From assembly GCA_019634625.1 (NCBI GenBank), contig JAHCBA010000041.1, positions 1-60,485 on the forward strand: a stretch of DNA of 60,485 nucleotides, read 5' to 3'. Positions 8,576-17,242 of this stretch are shown one piece after another (the stretch's first letter is position 1; the number at the start of each line of letters is the position of its first letter). Made by a program: the position numbers and the translations under genes. This DNA is from Verrucomicrobiia bacterium (GTDB taxonomy: Bacteria > Verrucomicrobiota > Verrucomicrobiia > Limisphaerales > CAIMTB01). Below the pieces are notes generated by a model. The model was not told where the DNA came from. It saw nothing but the letters and a program-made list of their open reading frames with translations, and did no database searches.

Positions 8576-10669
8576 CTACACCACCTCCACCGGGCACTTG
8601 GGGATCGCGTCCAGAAAGGCCTGCCCGTAACGCTTGCCCAGGATCCGGTTGTCCAGCACCACCACCATCCCGGTGTCGGTCTTCGTGCGGATCAGCCGGC
8701 CCACCCCCTGCCGGAACTTCAAAATGGCCTCGGGCAGCGAATAGTCCCCAAAGGCGTTCCCGCCCCGCGCCTCGATGGCCTCCAGACGCGCCTCGATCAG
8801 TGGATGATCCGGCACCGCGAACGGCAGGCGCGTCAGGATCACGTTGCTCAAGGATTCCCCCGGCACATCCACCCCCTGCCAGAAACTGTCCGTGCCGAAC
8901 AGCACCGAGTTCACGTCCTCCTTGAACCGCTCGAGCAGCGTCGAGCGCGGCACCCCCTTCCCCTGAACCCAGCAGGTCAGCCCCAGCTTCTCAAAAAACG
9001 GCTTCATCCGCTCCGCCAGCTCCTGCATCAGCCGCGTGTTGGTGAACAGCACGAAGGCCTTCCCATGGCTCTTCTCCACAAAATGCTCGATCCATCGCAC
9101 CAGCGCGTCCCGGTACCCGTCCTCCCGCGGGTCCGGCATCCGGTTCACCACGTACACCCGCATCTGCCGCTCATAGTCGAACGGCGACCCGACCTGCAGC
9201 GCCCGCACCCCGTCCGCGCCCACCCGCCGGGTGAAATACCCCAGGGCCGCCGCGTCCGCCCGGTCCCCGGCCTTGCTGCCTTCCTTGGCCCGGATGCCCA
9301 GGGTCGCGCTGGTCATCACCACCGAGGTGTCGCTCCCGAACAGACGTCGCCGCAGATACGGCGCCACGTCCACCGGCGCCGCGTTCAACGCCAGGTTCCG
9401 CTGCGTCCGCCCCCCGCGCTCCACCCAGTACACATAGTCCTCCTCCACCTGCCCCAGAAAGGAAGCCAACTGCCCGCGCACCTCCCCCAGCCGGCGCTGG
9501 CAATCCTGCAGTTCCTCACCCGTCTCCAGATCCTCGGTGGCCTTGATCAATTCCCCCAACGCCTCCCGCAACCGCTGCAACGGCAGCGTCAGGTTGTCCT
9601 CCACCCACCCCGCCCGCCGGATCCGCAATTCGGTCCACTCCCGGCGTCCTCCGTCCCCGGTGCTCTTGGCCGACCGCGCCTCCGCCGCCGCCGCGTCGCA
9701 CCGTTCCTCGACCGCCTTGAAGAATCCGTCGCTCTCCCGCAGCACCTCCGCCACCAGCTTCACCACCGACCCCTGCCGCAACGTCGCCAGCAGCCCCTTC
9801 TCCGTCCGCGGATTCCACAGCCGGTTCAACGCAAACCGGAACTGCCCGCTCGAGACGCTCAACCCGATGTGCCGGGCCGCCACCTGCTCCACCGTGTGCG
9901 CCTCGTCGAACACCAGGAAGTCGTTCCGGAACAGCACGCCCCCCTCCTGATCCTCGTCCACCCCGGCCAGCAGCGAGAAAAACAGCGTGTGGTTCAGCAC
10001 CAGCACGTCGGCCGTGAGGATCTTCTGCCGCGCCCGCTGGAAGAAGCACACGCCGTGCTCCTTCCCGAACTCGCTCGGATACCCGCACTGCTTCGGCGAA
10101 CACAACCCCCGCTCGGAACACACATGCGCCCACACCTTCGGGTCCGGCTCCACCTCGAAATCCGACAAGGTCCCGTCCTCGGTCGTCTGCGCCCAGGCCT
10201 CGATCCGCTTCAGCTCCTCCTGCTCCGGCGAGGTGAACAGCCCATCCACATGCAGCAGCGCCTTCCGCAGCCGTCGCCGGCACAGGTAATTCCCCCGGCC
10301 CTTCAACATCCGATACTCGAAGGTCACCGGCATCACCCCCGCCAGCATCGGAAGGTCCTTCTCGATCAACTGCTCCTGCAGGTTGATCGTGTGCGTCGAG
10401 ATCACCGCCTTCTTCTTCCGCGCCACCGCAAACAGAATCGACGGCACCAGGTACGCCAGGCTCTTCCCCACCCCGGTGCCCCCCTCCACCACCAGGTGCT
10501 CCCCACCCTCCAACGCCCGCGCCACCGCCACCGCCATCGCCTGCTGTTCCGGCCGGTACTCGAAATTCCGCGCCCGCGACAGCGGCCCGGACGGCGAAAA
10601 GAACGCCGCCACCTGCTGTTCCAGGTCCGCACACGGCGCGGAGGACGTTGGCTCGGCCAGACTGATCAT
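8576..10669 (-). CDS. dinG: DinG/XPD-family ATP-dependent DNA helicase
   Basis: A 697-residue superfamily-2 helicase. Walker A is GGTGVGKS (63-70), followed by ISTHTINLQEQLI (motif Ia). A four-cysteine segment (NYLC, then HVCSERGLCSPKQC) matches the iron-sulphur cluster of XPD/DinG helicases. The DEAH box lies in LVFDEAHTVEQ, preceded by ADVLVLNHTLFF. The C-terminal helicase lobe carries FGTDSFWQGVDVPGE and VGRLIRTKTDTGMVV. It unwinds DNA with 5'-3' polarity in repair and R-loop removal. The frame is open 270 codons upstream, but that part is repeat-derived; the ATG at 10669 gives the normal family start. It heads the operon with the sigma factor and kinase. Confidence 0.92.
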   Translation of the reverse strand: MISLAEPTSSAPCADLEQQVAAFFSPSGPLSRARNFEYRPEQQAMAVAVARALEGGEHLVVEGGTGVGKSLAYLVPSILFAVARKKKAVISTHTINLQEQLIEKDLPMLAGVMPVTFEYRMLKGRGNYLCRRRLRKALLHVDGLFTSPEQEELKRIEAWAQTTEDGTLSDFEVEPDPKVWAHVCSERGLCSPKQCGYPSEFGKEHGVCFFQRARQKILTADVLVLNHTLFFSLLAGVDEDQEGGVLFRNDFLVFDEAHTVEQVAARHIGLSVSSGQFRFALNRLWNPRTEKGLLATLRQGSVVKLVAEVLRESDGFFKAVEERCDAAAAEARSAKSTGDGGRREWTELRIRRAGWVEDNLTLPLQRLREALGELIKATEDLETGEELQDCQRRLGEVRGQLASFLGQVEEDYVYWVERGGRTQRNLALNAAPVDVAPYLRRRLFGSDTSVVMTSATLGIRAKEGSKAGDRADAAALGYFTRRVGADGVRALQVGSPFDYERQMRVYVVNRMPDPREDGYRDALVRWIEHFVEKSHGKAFVLFTNTRLMQELAERMKPFFEKLGLTCWVQGKGVPRSTLLERFKEDVNSVLFGTDSFWQGVDVPGESLSNVILTRLPFAVPDHPLIEARLEAIEARGGNAFGDYSLPEAILKFRQGVGRLIRTKTDTGMVVVLDNRILGKRYGQAFLDAIPKCPVEVV

Positions 10670-11042
10670 CGAAGCGCGACAGATTGGCGCGTCCGGCCAC
10701 CGTTGCAAGGCAGCCGTGTCCCCGGACTCGCTTCTGCGACCCAGCTCACCCGTCACGTTCCATCGAAATCGAAATCGTGATCGGAATCGGACCTTCAGAC
10801 TCCCCCATGCCCTTCCAAGACGCATTCCAGGTCGTGTCGCTCGTCGGGTGCACCACGCGGCAAGGGCGGATGGGATGGAAGGATGGTACCAGATTCGGCC
10901 ACCCTCCGTTGGGTGTACACGCTTCAGCGTGCCGGGGTCGTTGGAGAGGCTCACGCTGAAGCGTGTACACCCAACCGTCTCTGGAATTCCAGCGACTCCC
11001 ATTCGCTTGCGGCGAATCCCCGGCCCGTCGAGCATCCCTCCC
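10670..11042. other. Divergent intergenic region, dinG / histidine kinase
   Basis: No gene is supported here. It holds a low-complexity run of ATCGAAATCG-like words (about 10761-10790) and the 24-bp inverted repeat at 10908-10975. Both flanking genes read outward, so promoters for both should lie here, but no convincing -35/-10 pair was found. Confidence 0.6.
10908..10975. repeat. Perfect 24-bp inverted repeat with nested small hairpins
   Basis: The arm 10908-10931 begins GTTGGGTGTACACGC and is matched base for base in inverse at 10952-10975; the loop is 20 bases. Each arm also contains CACGCT-TC-AGCGTG, which can fold alone, so two alternative structures are possible. It sits 68 bases upstream of the histidine kinase start and looks like a REP-type intergenic repeat. 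Confidence 0.75.
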
Positions 11043-14000
11043 ATGCCCGGGCGGCCCTGGAACCTCCACGCGCTCCTGCTTGCGAGCTGGCTGACCCTGC
11101 TGCCATCCGCACCGGCCCAACCCTCCCCGCGCCTGGTCGCGTGGCGGGCTGCCGACGGTCTCCCGCAATCGGCGACGTTCGGCGTCTGGATCGAACCCGA
11201 CGGCCAGATCCTCACCGCCCATGGCCCCAACTGGCCCGCCGCCCGCTTCGACGGCTTCCGCATCCACAGTCTCACCAACTCGACCGGCGCCCCCCATCGC
11301 GTGTACGCGGGACCCGGAGACACCCACTGGGCCGTCGATCGAAACGGTCTCCTCGAGCGCAACGCCTCCGGCTGGCAATCCCACCCTGTCGCCGAAATCG
11401 CCGCCGATGCCCGCGCCCACCCCATCCGAGCCGTCCGCCCCGTCCCCCTGCTGCCTGCCGACCGGCATCGGGTCCTCATCCTCCTCCCCGACCGCCTCCT
11501 CCTCTATGATGCGCGGGAACGAAGAATCGAACGTCTGCGCAGCGCGGAGGAAACGGTCATCGGAACCTTCAACGAATTCGCCCCCGGCGTCGGCGATACC
11601 GCCTGGATCTCCGGCAGCCGAGGCCTCCTCCGCATTCCTCAACCCCTCCATCGCGTGACCGCTTCCACGGTCTTCGAGGAGTTCGCCGTTCCCGCCGACC
11701 TCGCCTTGGCCGAACTCCAGCGGCCCTTCGAAGGCCCCCCCGGGACCGTTGTCTTCGCCGCCGAAGACCCGTCCACCCGCGACAAACTCATCGGTCGTTT
11801 CAGCCGCGGACAGTGGGAGGCGTGGACCGTTCCCAATCAGACCCTCCGCCAGGCCTGGGGCGGCCCCGACGGCGAACTCTACGCCCACACCGGCGGCACC
11901 CTCTTCCGGTTCGATCACGCGGACGCCGCCCTCGCCTCGCGCTCCCTGCTCCAGGTCGCGCGCATCGCCGATGTCGCCGTCGATCCCCGCGGCGTCGCCT
12001 GGCTGGCCACCTCCGAAGGACTCATTCGTGTCGCCCCCCTCCCCTGGCGCCCCCCCCCCGGCCTCCCCGGCGATGCCGGACCCGCCTTCGCCGTGGCGCC
12101 CGATCGCCGCGGCCAGGTGGTCACCCTGACCGCACGGGGAGTCCACTGGTTCGAAGGCACCCGCTGGCGCACCGTCCCTTTCCCAGGCGAACCCCGCGAA
12201 GACCCGCCGCCGCGCGGCCCGCTCCTGGTGCCCCTCCCCGACGGCAGCCTCTGGATCCGCCTGGCCGATGCCAACACCCTCGTCGGTCAGGATGGCACCC
12301 TCCGTCCCATCGACCCCCTGCTCCTCGGCGCCCATCCGCTCGGGTCCCTCCCCGACGGACGCATCCTCGTCTGGGCCCCCGATCTCGAACCGGCGCAACT
12401 CCTCGCCTACGACGGCGCCTCCCCCCCGGTGTCCTATGCCACCCTCCCCGTCGAGGCCGCAACCATCGCCCCCCTGGCCTTCGCCCTGAACACCCGCGAC
12501 GGCGAACTGTGGCTGGGCGGCGAAGGCGGCCTCCTGGTCCGCCGCGGCGACCTATGGGAATCCCTCGACGAACCCGAATCCGGGACCGCCGACGGCGCCC
12601 TCGCCGCCCTCGAACTCCCCGATGGCCGCCTCCTGATCGGCGGCGCCGAAAGCGTCCGCGAATTCGACCGTCGGCGCTGGAGGGTGCTGCGACGCGGCTT
12701 CGACCGGGTCCGCAGCCTCATCCTCGCCCGCGACGGCGCCGTCTGGATCGCGTCCGGCAGCGGACTGCACCGGTTCAAGGACCAGTCCTGGCTCACCCTG
12801 GGCGAGGAGGAGGGTTTTCCCGCCACCGCCGCGTTCGGGGTGTTCGAGGACAGCTCCGGCCGCCTCTGGGCGGGCACCACCGGCGGGGTATCGGTCTTCG
12901 ATCCCACCGCCGACCTCGACCCTCCAAGGGCCGAGATCGTCGAAGCCGACGTGCCGGCAAGCGGTGGAGACAACCGCGCGCTCTTCATCGTGGGCGGCGA
13001 GGACCGCTGGCGTTTCACCCCGCCCGGCCGGCTGGTCTTCTCCTCCCGCCTCAACAGCGACCCGTGGTCCGCCTGGCGCCCCGCCGGGAGCGTCCAGTTC
13101 ACCAACCTCCCCGCCGGCAACCATCGCTTCGCCATCCGCGCCATGGACCCCGGCGGCAATGCCCAACTCACCCCCGCCCTCTTCGAGTTCACCGTTCCCC
13201 TGCCCTGGTTCAGGGACCTCCGCCTGGTCGGAGCTTCCGCCGCCGTCGCCCTCCTTCTCGTCGCCCTCGCCGTCCAGGTCCTCCTCGGCTACCGCCGTCT
13301 CAAACGCTCCTACGCCGAGGTGGAACGTCAGGTCGCCGAACGTTCCGCCGCCCTCGAACGCGCCAACTCGGAACTCCTCCACGCCCACAAAATGCGCGCC
13401 CTCGGCACCCTCGCCGCCGGGGTCGCCCACGACTTCAACAACCTCCTTTCCATCATCCGCGGCTCGGCCCAACTCGTCGAAAACCAGCTCCACGACACCG
13501 ACAGGGCCCGTCAGCGCCTTCAACGCATCCGCACCGCCGTCGATCAGGGCGCCGGTCTCGTCCGCGCCATGCTGGGTTACAGCCGCGGCTCGGCCGCCCC
13601 ACGCCAGCGCATCGACCCCGCCCAGGCCGTGGACCGTGCCGTCCGCCTCCTCGACGAACGCCTCAAGGCCCGGCTCCAGTGGACCCCGCCCCACCGGCCC
13701 CTGCCCTCCGTCTTCGCCCCCCCGGAAATGCTCCAGCAGATCGTCCTCAACCTCGTCCACAACGCCGATGAGGCCATGGACTGCCTCGGCGAAATCCTTG
13801 TCGCCGTCGCCTCCAACCCATCCCCCCCCGACGGCCTCCTCAAACCCGTCCCCGCCCCCGCCTACGTCGAACTCACCGTCGCCGACAGCGGCCTCGGCAT
13901 CCCCCCCGAAATCCTCGGGCGCATCTTCGAACCCTTCTTCACCACCAAGGCCTTCAGCAGCCGTCGCGGCACCGGCCTCGGCCTCTCCATGGTGTACGAA

Positions 14001-14201
14001 TTCGCCAAGGAACTCGGTGCCGGCATCGCCGTCGCCTCCACCGTCGGCCAGGGCACCACCTTCCGCATCATCCTCCCCGCCACGGACGAAACTGCGCCCG
14101 GGCCTCCGGAATCCATTCCCGGATCTGCCGGATCCGCGCCTCGTCCAGCGGATGCGTCCGCAGGAACCACGGCGTGTTCGCCCCCCCCGCCTGCCGGTTG
14201 A
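11043..14201 (+). CDS. Exported-sensor histidine kinase with two-component propeller
   Basis: A 1,052-residue hybrid-type sensor. Signal peptide 1-25 (ends PSAPA). Residues about 30-620 carry beta-propeller units of the Reg_prop kind, such as DVAVDPRGVAWLATSEGL, LILARDGAVWIASGSGLHRF and FEDSSGRLWAGTTGGV. A Y_Y_Y-like Ig domain follows, then one membrane helix (726-750). The kinase core has the phospho-acceptor His796 in GVAHDFNN, the N box LNLVHNADEA, and the G boxes DSGLGIPPE (near 948) and GTGLGLSM. No receiver domain is present and no response regulator gene is adjacent. The last 44 residues lie opposite the coding strand of the convergent M48 gene and are Pro-rich. Codons 336-339 include a C10 run (12050-12059). 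Confidence 0.9.
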   Translation: MPGRPWNLHALLLASWLTLLPSAPAQPSPRLVAWRAADGLPQSATFGVWIEPDGQILTAHGPNWPAARFDGFRIHSLTNSTGAPHRVYAGPGDTHWAVDRNGLLERNASGWQSHPVAEIAADARAHPIRAVRPVPLLPADRHRVLILLPDRLLLYDARERRIERLRSAEETVIGTFNEFAPGVGDTAWISGSRGLLRIPQPLHRVTASTVFEEFAVPADLALAELQRPFEGPPGTVVFAAEDPSTRDKLIGRFSRGQWEAWTVPNQTLRQAWGGPDGELYAHTGGTLFRFDHADAALASRSLLQVARIADVAVDPRGVAWLATSEGLIRVAPLPWRPPPGLPGDAGPAFAVAPDRRGQVVTLTARGVHWFEGTRWRTVPFPGEPREDPPPRGPLLVPLPDGSLWIRLADANTLVGQDGTLRPIDPLLLGAHPLGSLPDGRILVWAPDLEPAQLLAYDGASPPVSYATLPVEAATIAPLAFALNTRDGELWLGGEGGLLVRRGDLWESLDEPESGTADGALAALELPDGRLLIGGAESVREFDRRRWRVLRRGFDRVRSLILARDGAVWIASGSGLHRFKDQSWLTLGEEEGFPATAAFGVFEDSSGRLWAGTTGGVSVFDPTADLDPPRAEIVEADVPASGGDNRALFIVGGEDRWRFTPPGRLVFSSRLNSDPWSAWRPAGSVQFTNLPAGNHRFAIRAMDPGGNAQLTPALFEFTVPLPWFRDLRLVGASAAVALLLVALAVQVLLGYRRLKRSYAEVERQVAERSAALERANSELLHAHKMRALGTLAAGVAHDFNNLLSIIRGSAQLVENQLHDTDRARQRLQRIRTAVDQGAGLVRAMLGYSRGSAAPRQRIDPAQAVDRAVRLLDERLKARLQWTPPHRPLPSVFAPPEMLQQIVLNLVHNADEAMDCLGEILVAVASNPSPPDGLLKPVPAPAYVELTVADSGLGIPPEILGRIFEPFFTTKAFSSRRGTGLGLSMVYEFAKELGAGIAVASTVGQGTTFRIILPATDETAPGPPESIPGSAGSAPRPADASAGTTACSPPPPAG

Positions 14202-14859
14202 ACTCCCCAAACCGCTGCCAGAACGCCACCGCCGCCTCAGGATCGAAGCCGGCCCGCGCCATGTAGATCAGGCCCATCCGGTCCGCCTCGGATTCGTTCG
14301 CCCGGCTGTGCGGCAGCGCCACCAGAAGCTGCGATCCCACCCCGTACGCCTGCCCCACCGCCGCCCCGTACTTCGACTGGCTGCCCGCCACCGACACCAC
14401 CGTTCCCAACGCCTGCGTCGCCATTGCCCGGCTCACCCGCTCCCCGCCGTGCCGCGCCACCGCATGCGCCACCTCGTGCCCAAGCACCGTCGCCAACCCC
14501 GCCTCGTCCCGCGTGATCGGCAGAATCCCCTTGTACACCCCCACCTTCCCCCCCGGCAGGCAAAAGGCGTTCACCTCCGGACTATCGAACACCACGAACT
14601 CCCACTGCGCATTCGCCAGCGGCGCCACCGACGCAATCCGGTGCCCCACCCGCTGCACCATCGCCGTCACCGCCGGGTCCTGCAGGACCGGCACCTCCTG
14701 CTTCATCCTCTCGAACTCGCTGAACCCCAGCTTCATCTCCTCCCCCTCGCTCAGGAAGTTCAACGCCCGCCGCCCCGTCTCCGGCACCGTGTAACACCCC
14801 ACCCACACCCCCGCCGCCAGGACCACCGGGATTCCAATCCGCATCCAGTGTCGCTTCAT
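14068..14859 (-). CDS. M48-family Zn metallopeptidase lipoprotein
   Basis: A 263-residue BepA/LoiP-like periplasmic peptidase. The N-terminus is a lipoprotein signal with lipobox VWVGC (Cys22). The metal site is HEVAH (128-132), with a third ligand at Glu189 in NESEAD. FDSPEVNAFCLPGGKVGVYKG is the classical strand-edge motif of the family, and WFLRTHPLDEARI is the conserved C-terminal signature. Such enzymes act in outer-membrane protein quality control. The Met at 14859 is chosen because the signal peptide starts there; the upstream frame is repeat DNA. Its 3' end overlaps the histidine kinase gene by 134 bases in the opposite direction. Confidence 0.9.
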   Translation of the reverse strand: MKRHWMRIGIPVVLAAGVWVGCYTVPETGRRALNFLSEGEEMKLGFSEFERMKQEVPVLQDPAVTAMVQRVGHRIASVAPLANAQWEFVVFDSPEVNAFCLPGGKVGVYKGILPITRDEAGLATVLGHEVAHAVARHGGERVSRAMATQALGTVVSVAGSQSKYGAAVGQAYGVGSQLLVALPHSRANESEADRMGLIYMARAGFDPEAAVAFWQRFGEFNRQAGGANTPWFLRTHPLDEARIRQIREWIPEARAQFRPWRGG

Positions 14860-14923
14860 CCCCCATTCCCTACCGGCCCCCATCCCCCCGCTCAACGCCG
14901 AAAACGTCATTTCCCATCTCCCC

Positions 14924-15044
14924 ATGCACCCCGGAGTGGTGGGGCGAGGTGCGGGTTTCGCAAAGCGTCATCTCGGAGCGCCGGGTTCCACGAGGCCGCA
15001 GCGGAGTGGTGCAATGGACTGAGGACTCGCGGACCTCCCCACTC
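14924..15044 (+). repeat. Dispersed hairpin element, copy A (right end lost)
   Basis: This copy has the left terminus (ATGCACCCCGGAGTGGTGGG) and the internal arm around CCGGGTTCCACGAGGCC, then GAGGACTCGCGGA, and breaks off before the right terminus, where CCTGAAA repeats begin. Same orientation as copies B, D and E. See copy E for the full structure. Confidence 0.7.
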
Positions 15045-15048
15045 CGAG

Positions 15049-15104
15049 ACCTGAAACCTGAAACCTGAAACCTGAGACCTGAAACCTGAAACCTGAGACC
15101 TGAA
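15049..15104. repeat. 7-bp tandem repeat, ACCTGAA x8
   Basis: Eight uninterrupted 7-bp units (ACCTGAA with ACCTGAG at units 4 and 7). The same unit family recurs at 16601-16663 on the other side of the prepilin-like gene. It lies upstream of that gene and of the M48 gene. There are no spacers, so this is not a CRISPR array. Confidence 0.9.
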
Positions 15105-15230
15105 GGCGGAAGGGTGTATCTCCGAGTTGTCGAAAGGAGCAACAGGATCGGGGTCGGTATCGGAATCGTTATCGACAGGAGCAACGAAGTTTCGCTCATA
15201 CCCGGAGATCGGTCCGGTCCCATTCCGATT

Positions 15231-15319
<89 letters not shown>

Positions 15320-15383
15320 GCCAGACCGGAAATCCGACGCAAGAAACCATTGACAGCCGCTCTTCGTTTGAGGATAAGCACCG

Positions 15384-16391
15384 ATGAAATGCACAGGCAG
15401 CATCCACCTTTGCGCTTCGTGTTCCAAGGGGATCTCGCCCCGTCGGGGGGGGGGGGGTAGAACCAGCCGGCTTGATCGAAGACGGCCCGCCCCTGTTGCT
15501 TCTCCGAACGCCTTCACGCTGATCGAACTGCTGGTGGTCATCGCCATCATTGCGATCCTGGCCAGCCTCCTCCTTCCCGCCCTCGGCCGTGCCCGCCACG
15601 CCGCCCACGGCATCCAGTGCATCAACAACCAGCGCCAGATCGCCCTCTCCCACCGCCTCGCCCTCGATGAAGACCCCGGGGATCGTCTGGATGAACCGGC
15701 GGTGGCGGATTGGTATCTCGATACCGTGGGGCTCAAGGAGCACGGCTGGATCTGTCCCAGCGCGCCGCATCGGCCGGAGCGCGTCATGCCAGGAGGCGGT
15801 GGCACCGGTCGTATCGATCAAGCCTGGAAATATGACAACTTCACCAGCATGCGTTTGGAATTCGCCCATCTGACCGAAGATCGCCATGTGGCCCAGCCGT
15901 TCCGTACAGGCAGTTACAGCATGAATGCACACGCGTTGCGAACCGATCGACATTTCATCCACGGCTCGTTGCCGTACCCGGCCGTCATTTATTCCTTTTA
16001 CAGCGAGTCCCGCATAGCGCTTCCCTCCAAGACCCCTGTCGTTTCAGATGGCGTTGGTGTGACCTCCGTGTGCGTGCCGAATACAGACCTCCGAGGCACC
16101 GAAGTTCCGCCGACGTGGAAGTACGTTCCGGGAGTTAATCCTCAGTTCGCCGAGGCCCAACGTGGGTTGGGTGAGACTGGATTGGCTCGAGTCATGATTG
16201 CCCGCCATGGTCGCCGTCCATTGTCCATACCGGAGCACTGGGCGTCGGGGCAGCGACTTTCCGGCTCCATCGGGATTGCGTTCTTCGACGGGCATGTGGC
16301 GATGGTGCCGCTGGAACGGCTTTGGGGCGCTGCCTGGCATCATGGCTACCAGCCTGTGGAGGGAGGAAGACCCGGTCCGCGGACCCGATAG
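15384..16391 (+). CDS. Prepilin-like (H-X9-DG type) secreted protein
   Basis: A 335-residue protein with a type II secretion/prepilin N-terminal methylation motif, [18 protein letters not shown], at residues 43-60 and a long basic leader in front. The rest resembles the DUF1559-like / H-X9-DG pseudopilins of Planctomycetes and Verrucomicrobiota: conserved [18 protein letters not shown], and the C-terminal [11 protein letters not shown]. It would be processed by a prepilin peptidase at the inner membrane and assembled or exported. The ATG at 15384 is the first Met, and there is no in-frame ATG, GTG or TTG between the G13 tract (15445-15457) and the motif, so the tract lies inside the translated leader. 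Composite repeats flank the gene on both sides. Confidence 0.82.
   Translation: MKCTGSIHLCASCSKGISPRRGGGGRTSRLDRRRPAPVASPNAFTLIELLVVIAIIAILASLLLPALGRARHAAHGIQCINNQRQIALSHRLALDEDPGDRLDEPAVADWYLDTVGLKEHGWICPSAPHRPERVMPGGGGTGRIDQAWKYDNFTSMRLEFAHLTEDRHVAQPFRTGSYSMNAHALRTDRHFIHGSLPYPAVIYSFYSESRIALPSKTPVVSDGVGVTSVCVPNTDLRGTEVPPTWKYVPGVNPQFAEAQRGLGETGLARVMIARHGRRPLSIPEHWASGQRLSGSIGIAFFDGHVAMVPLERLWGAAWHHGYQPVEGGRPGPRTR
15445..15457 (+). other. Homopolymer of 13 G in the prepilin leader
   Basis: Thirteen consecutive G encode part of Arg-Gly-Gly-Gly-Gly. With 14 G the next codon in frame becomes TAG (15458-15460); with 12 G the frame ends at a TGA overlapping the FTLIE codons. Either slip therefore stops translation before the membrane segment. 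This would suit phase variation, or it may be a sequencing length error. Confidence 0.65.
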
Positions 16392-16600
16392 TACCGTGAC
16401 GCCGGAAGGTGTGAACCTTTGCCACGTACCTGCACCTGAAGACCGAAGGCGTGGTGTTCGAACCGAGTCTCGCGGACCGGTGGCACTCCCGCGGGTAAGA
16501 CTGCCATTCCTCCCCTTGGCGTCTTCGCGCCTTCGCGTGAGACCGGCCTTCCAGCCCACCCACTTACCGCACCCTCCCATTGCGTGGAAGTCGGACTGAA

Positions 16601-16663
16601 GCCTGAAGCCTGAAGCCTGAAGCCTGAAGCCTGAAACCTGAAACCTGAGGCCTGAAACCTGAA
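16601..16663. repeat. 7-bp tandem repeat, GCCTGAA/ACCTGAA x9
   Basis: Nine uninterrupted 7-bp units, five GCCTGAA followed by mixed ACCTGAA, ACCTGAG and GCCTGAA. It is the counterpart of 15049-15104. A GGAAGGGYRYATCTCC bridge follows both arrays. Confidence 0.9.
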
Positions 16664-16680
16664 GCCGGAGACCGGAAGGG

Positions 16681-16757
16681 CGCATCTCCATGGTGTCGGG
16701 GATGCAATCGGTCGAGGGATACGACGAGGGGACCGTCGGGGTCGGGGTCGGGGTCGG
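16681..16757 (+). repeat. Second dispersed repeat with GGGGTC minisatellite, copy 2
   Basis: The block CTCCATGGTGTCGGGGATG...GGTCGAGGGATACGAC runs to 16734 and is followed by about four GTCGGG units and GGTATCGGAATCG. It matches the inverse copy at 15231-15319 closely but has a different number of hexamer units, so the hexamer part appears to vary in length. Confidence 0.8.
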
Positions 16758-16779
16758 TATCGGAATCGAACCGGAACGA

Positions 16780-16924
16780 ATTCCGGGGAGGCGCGAACTC
16801 CGCCAAGCGTTGCCTCGGAGGGCCGGGTTCCACGAGGCCGCAACGGAGTGGCGCGTTGGGGTGAGGACTCGCAGAACTCGTCCCTCCGATTCGCCGCCTC
16901 CTCACCCGCAACTCCGGGATGCGC
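16780..16924 (+). repeat. Dispersed hairpin element, copy B (left end degraded)
   Basis: It contains the internal arm TCGGAGGGCCGGGTTCCACG, the centre ...GAGGACTCGCAGAACTCGTC and an intact right terminus CTCACCCGCAACTCCGGGATG. Only traces of the left terminus remain. It lies downstream of the prepilin-like gene in the same orientation as copy A upstream. Confidence 0.7.
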
Positions 16925-17242
16925 CCGCCGTGCGCCAGCCCTTCCGATTTTTGCCGTCAATCGGCGGGCTTTCCGATATACCCGGGGACCAGCGTCCGGC
17001 CGCCGCCGGTGCAAACCATGAGCGAGCCGTTCAACATTGCCGCGAATTTCATCGCCGATCTTCGGCCTTGGAACCCGCCCGCGGAGGAACCGTTCCCCGC
17101 TCATTCCCCCGGAAGGTCCCCATCGCGGCCACGGGTCTTGGAGCCGAACCCTCCCCAGATCCCCATTCATCCCCATCGCGAACCGGCTCGCGTGCGACCT
17201 TTCCTCCCATCGTCGAGCTTCGCTTCCTAGCCGTTCGAGCCC
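16925..17242. other. Intergenic stretch without a supported gene
   Basis: Between copy B and the Ig-protein gene. A 71-codon frame starts at 17018 but has no ribosome site and a Pro/Arg-rich, repeat-like composition. Nothing else was recognised; the promoter of the Ig-protein gene should lie here. Confidence 0.5.

Noticed and set aside
12050-12059. C10 run inside the histidine kinase gene as a phase-variation site
   Set aside because: It falls in a Pro-rich loop of a propeller where such runs are expected from GC-rich codons; without strain data it is weaker than the G13 tract, so it is only mentioned in the gene entry.
15049-15104. Possible CRISPR array from regularly spaced CCTGAA words
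   Set aside because: Units are 7 bp and contiguous, without spacers; no cas genes nearby.
17018-17230. A 71-codon frame (MSEPFNIAANFIADL...)
   Set aside because: No ribosome site, Pro/Arg-rich composition and no recognisable pattern; coding status unsupported.
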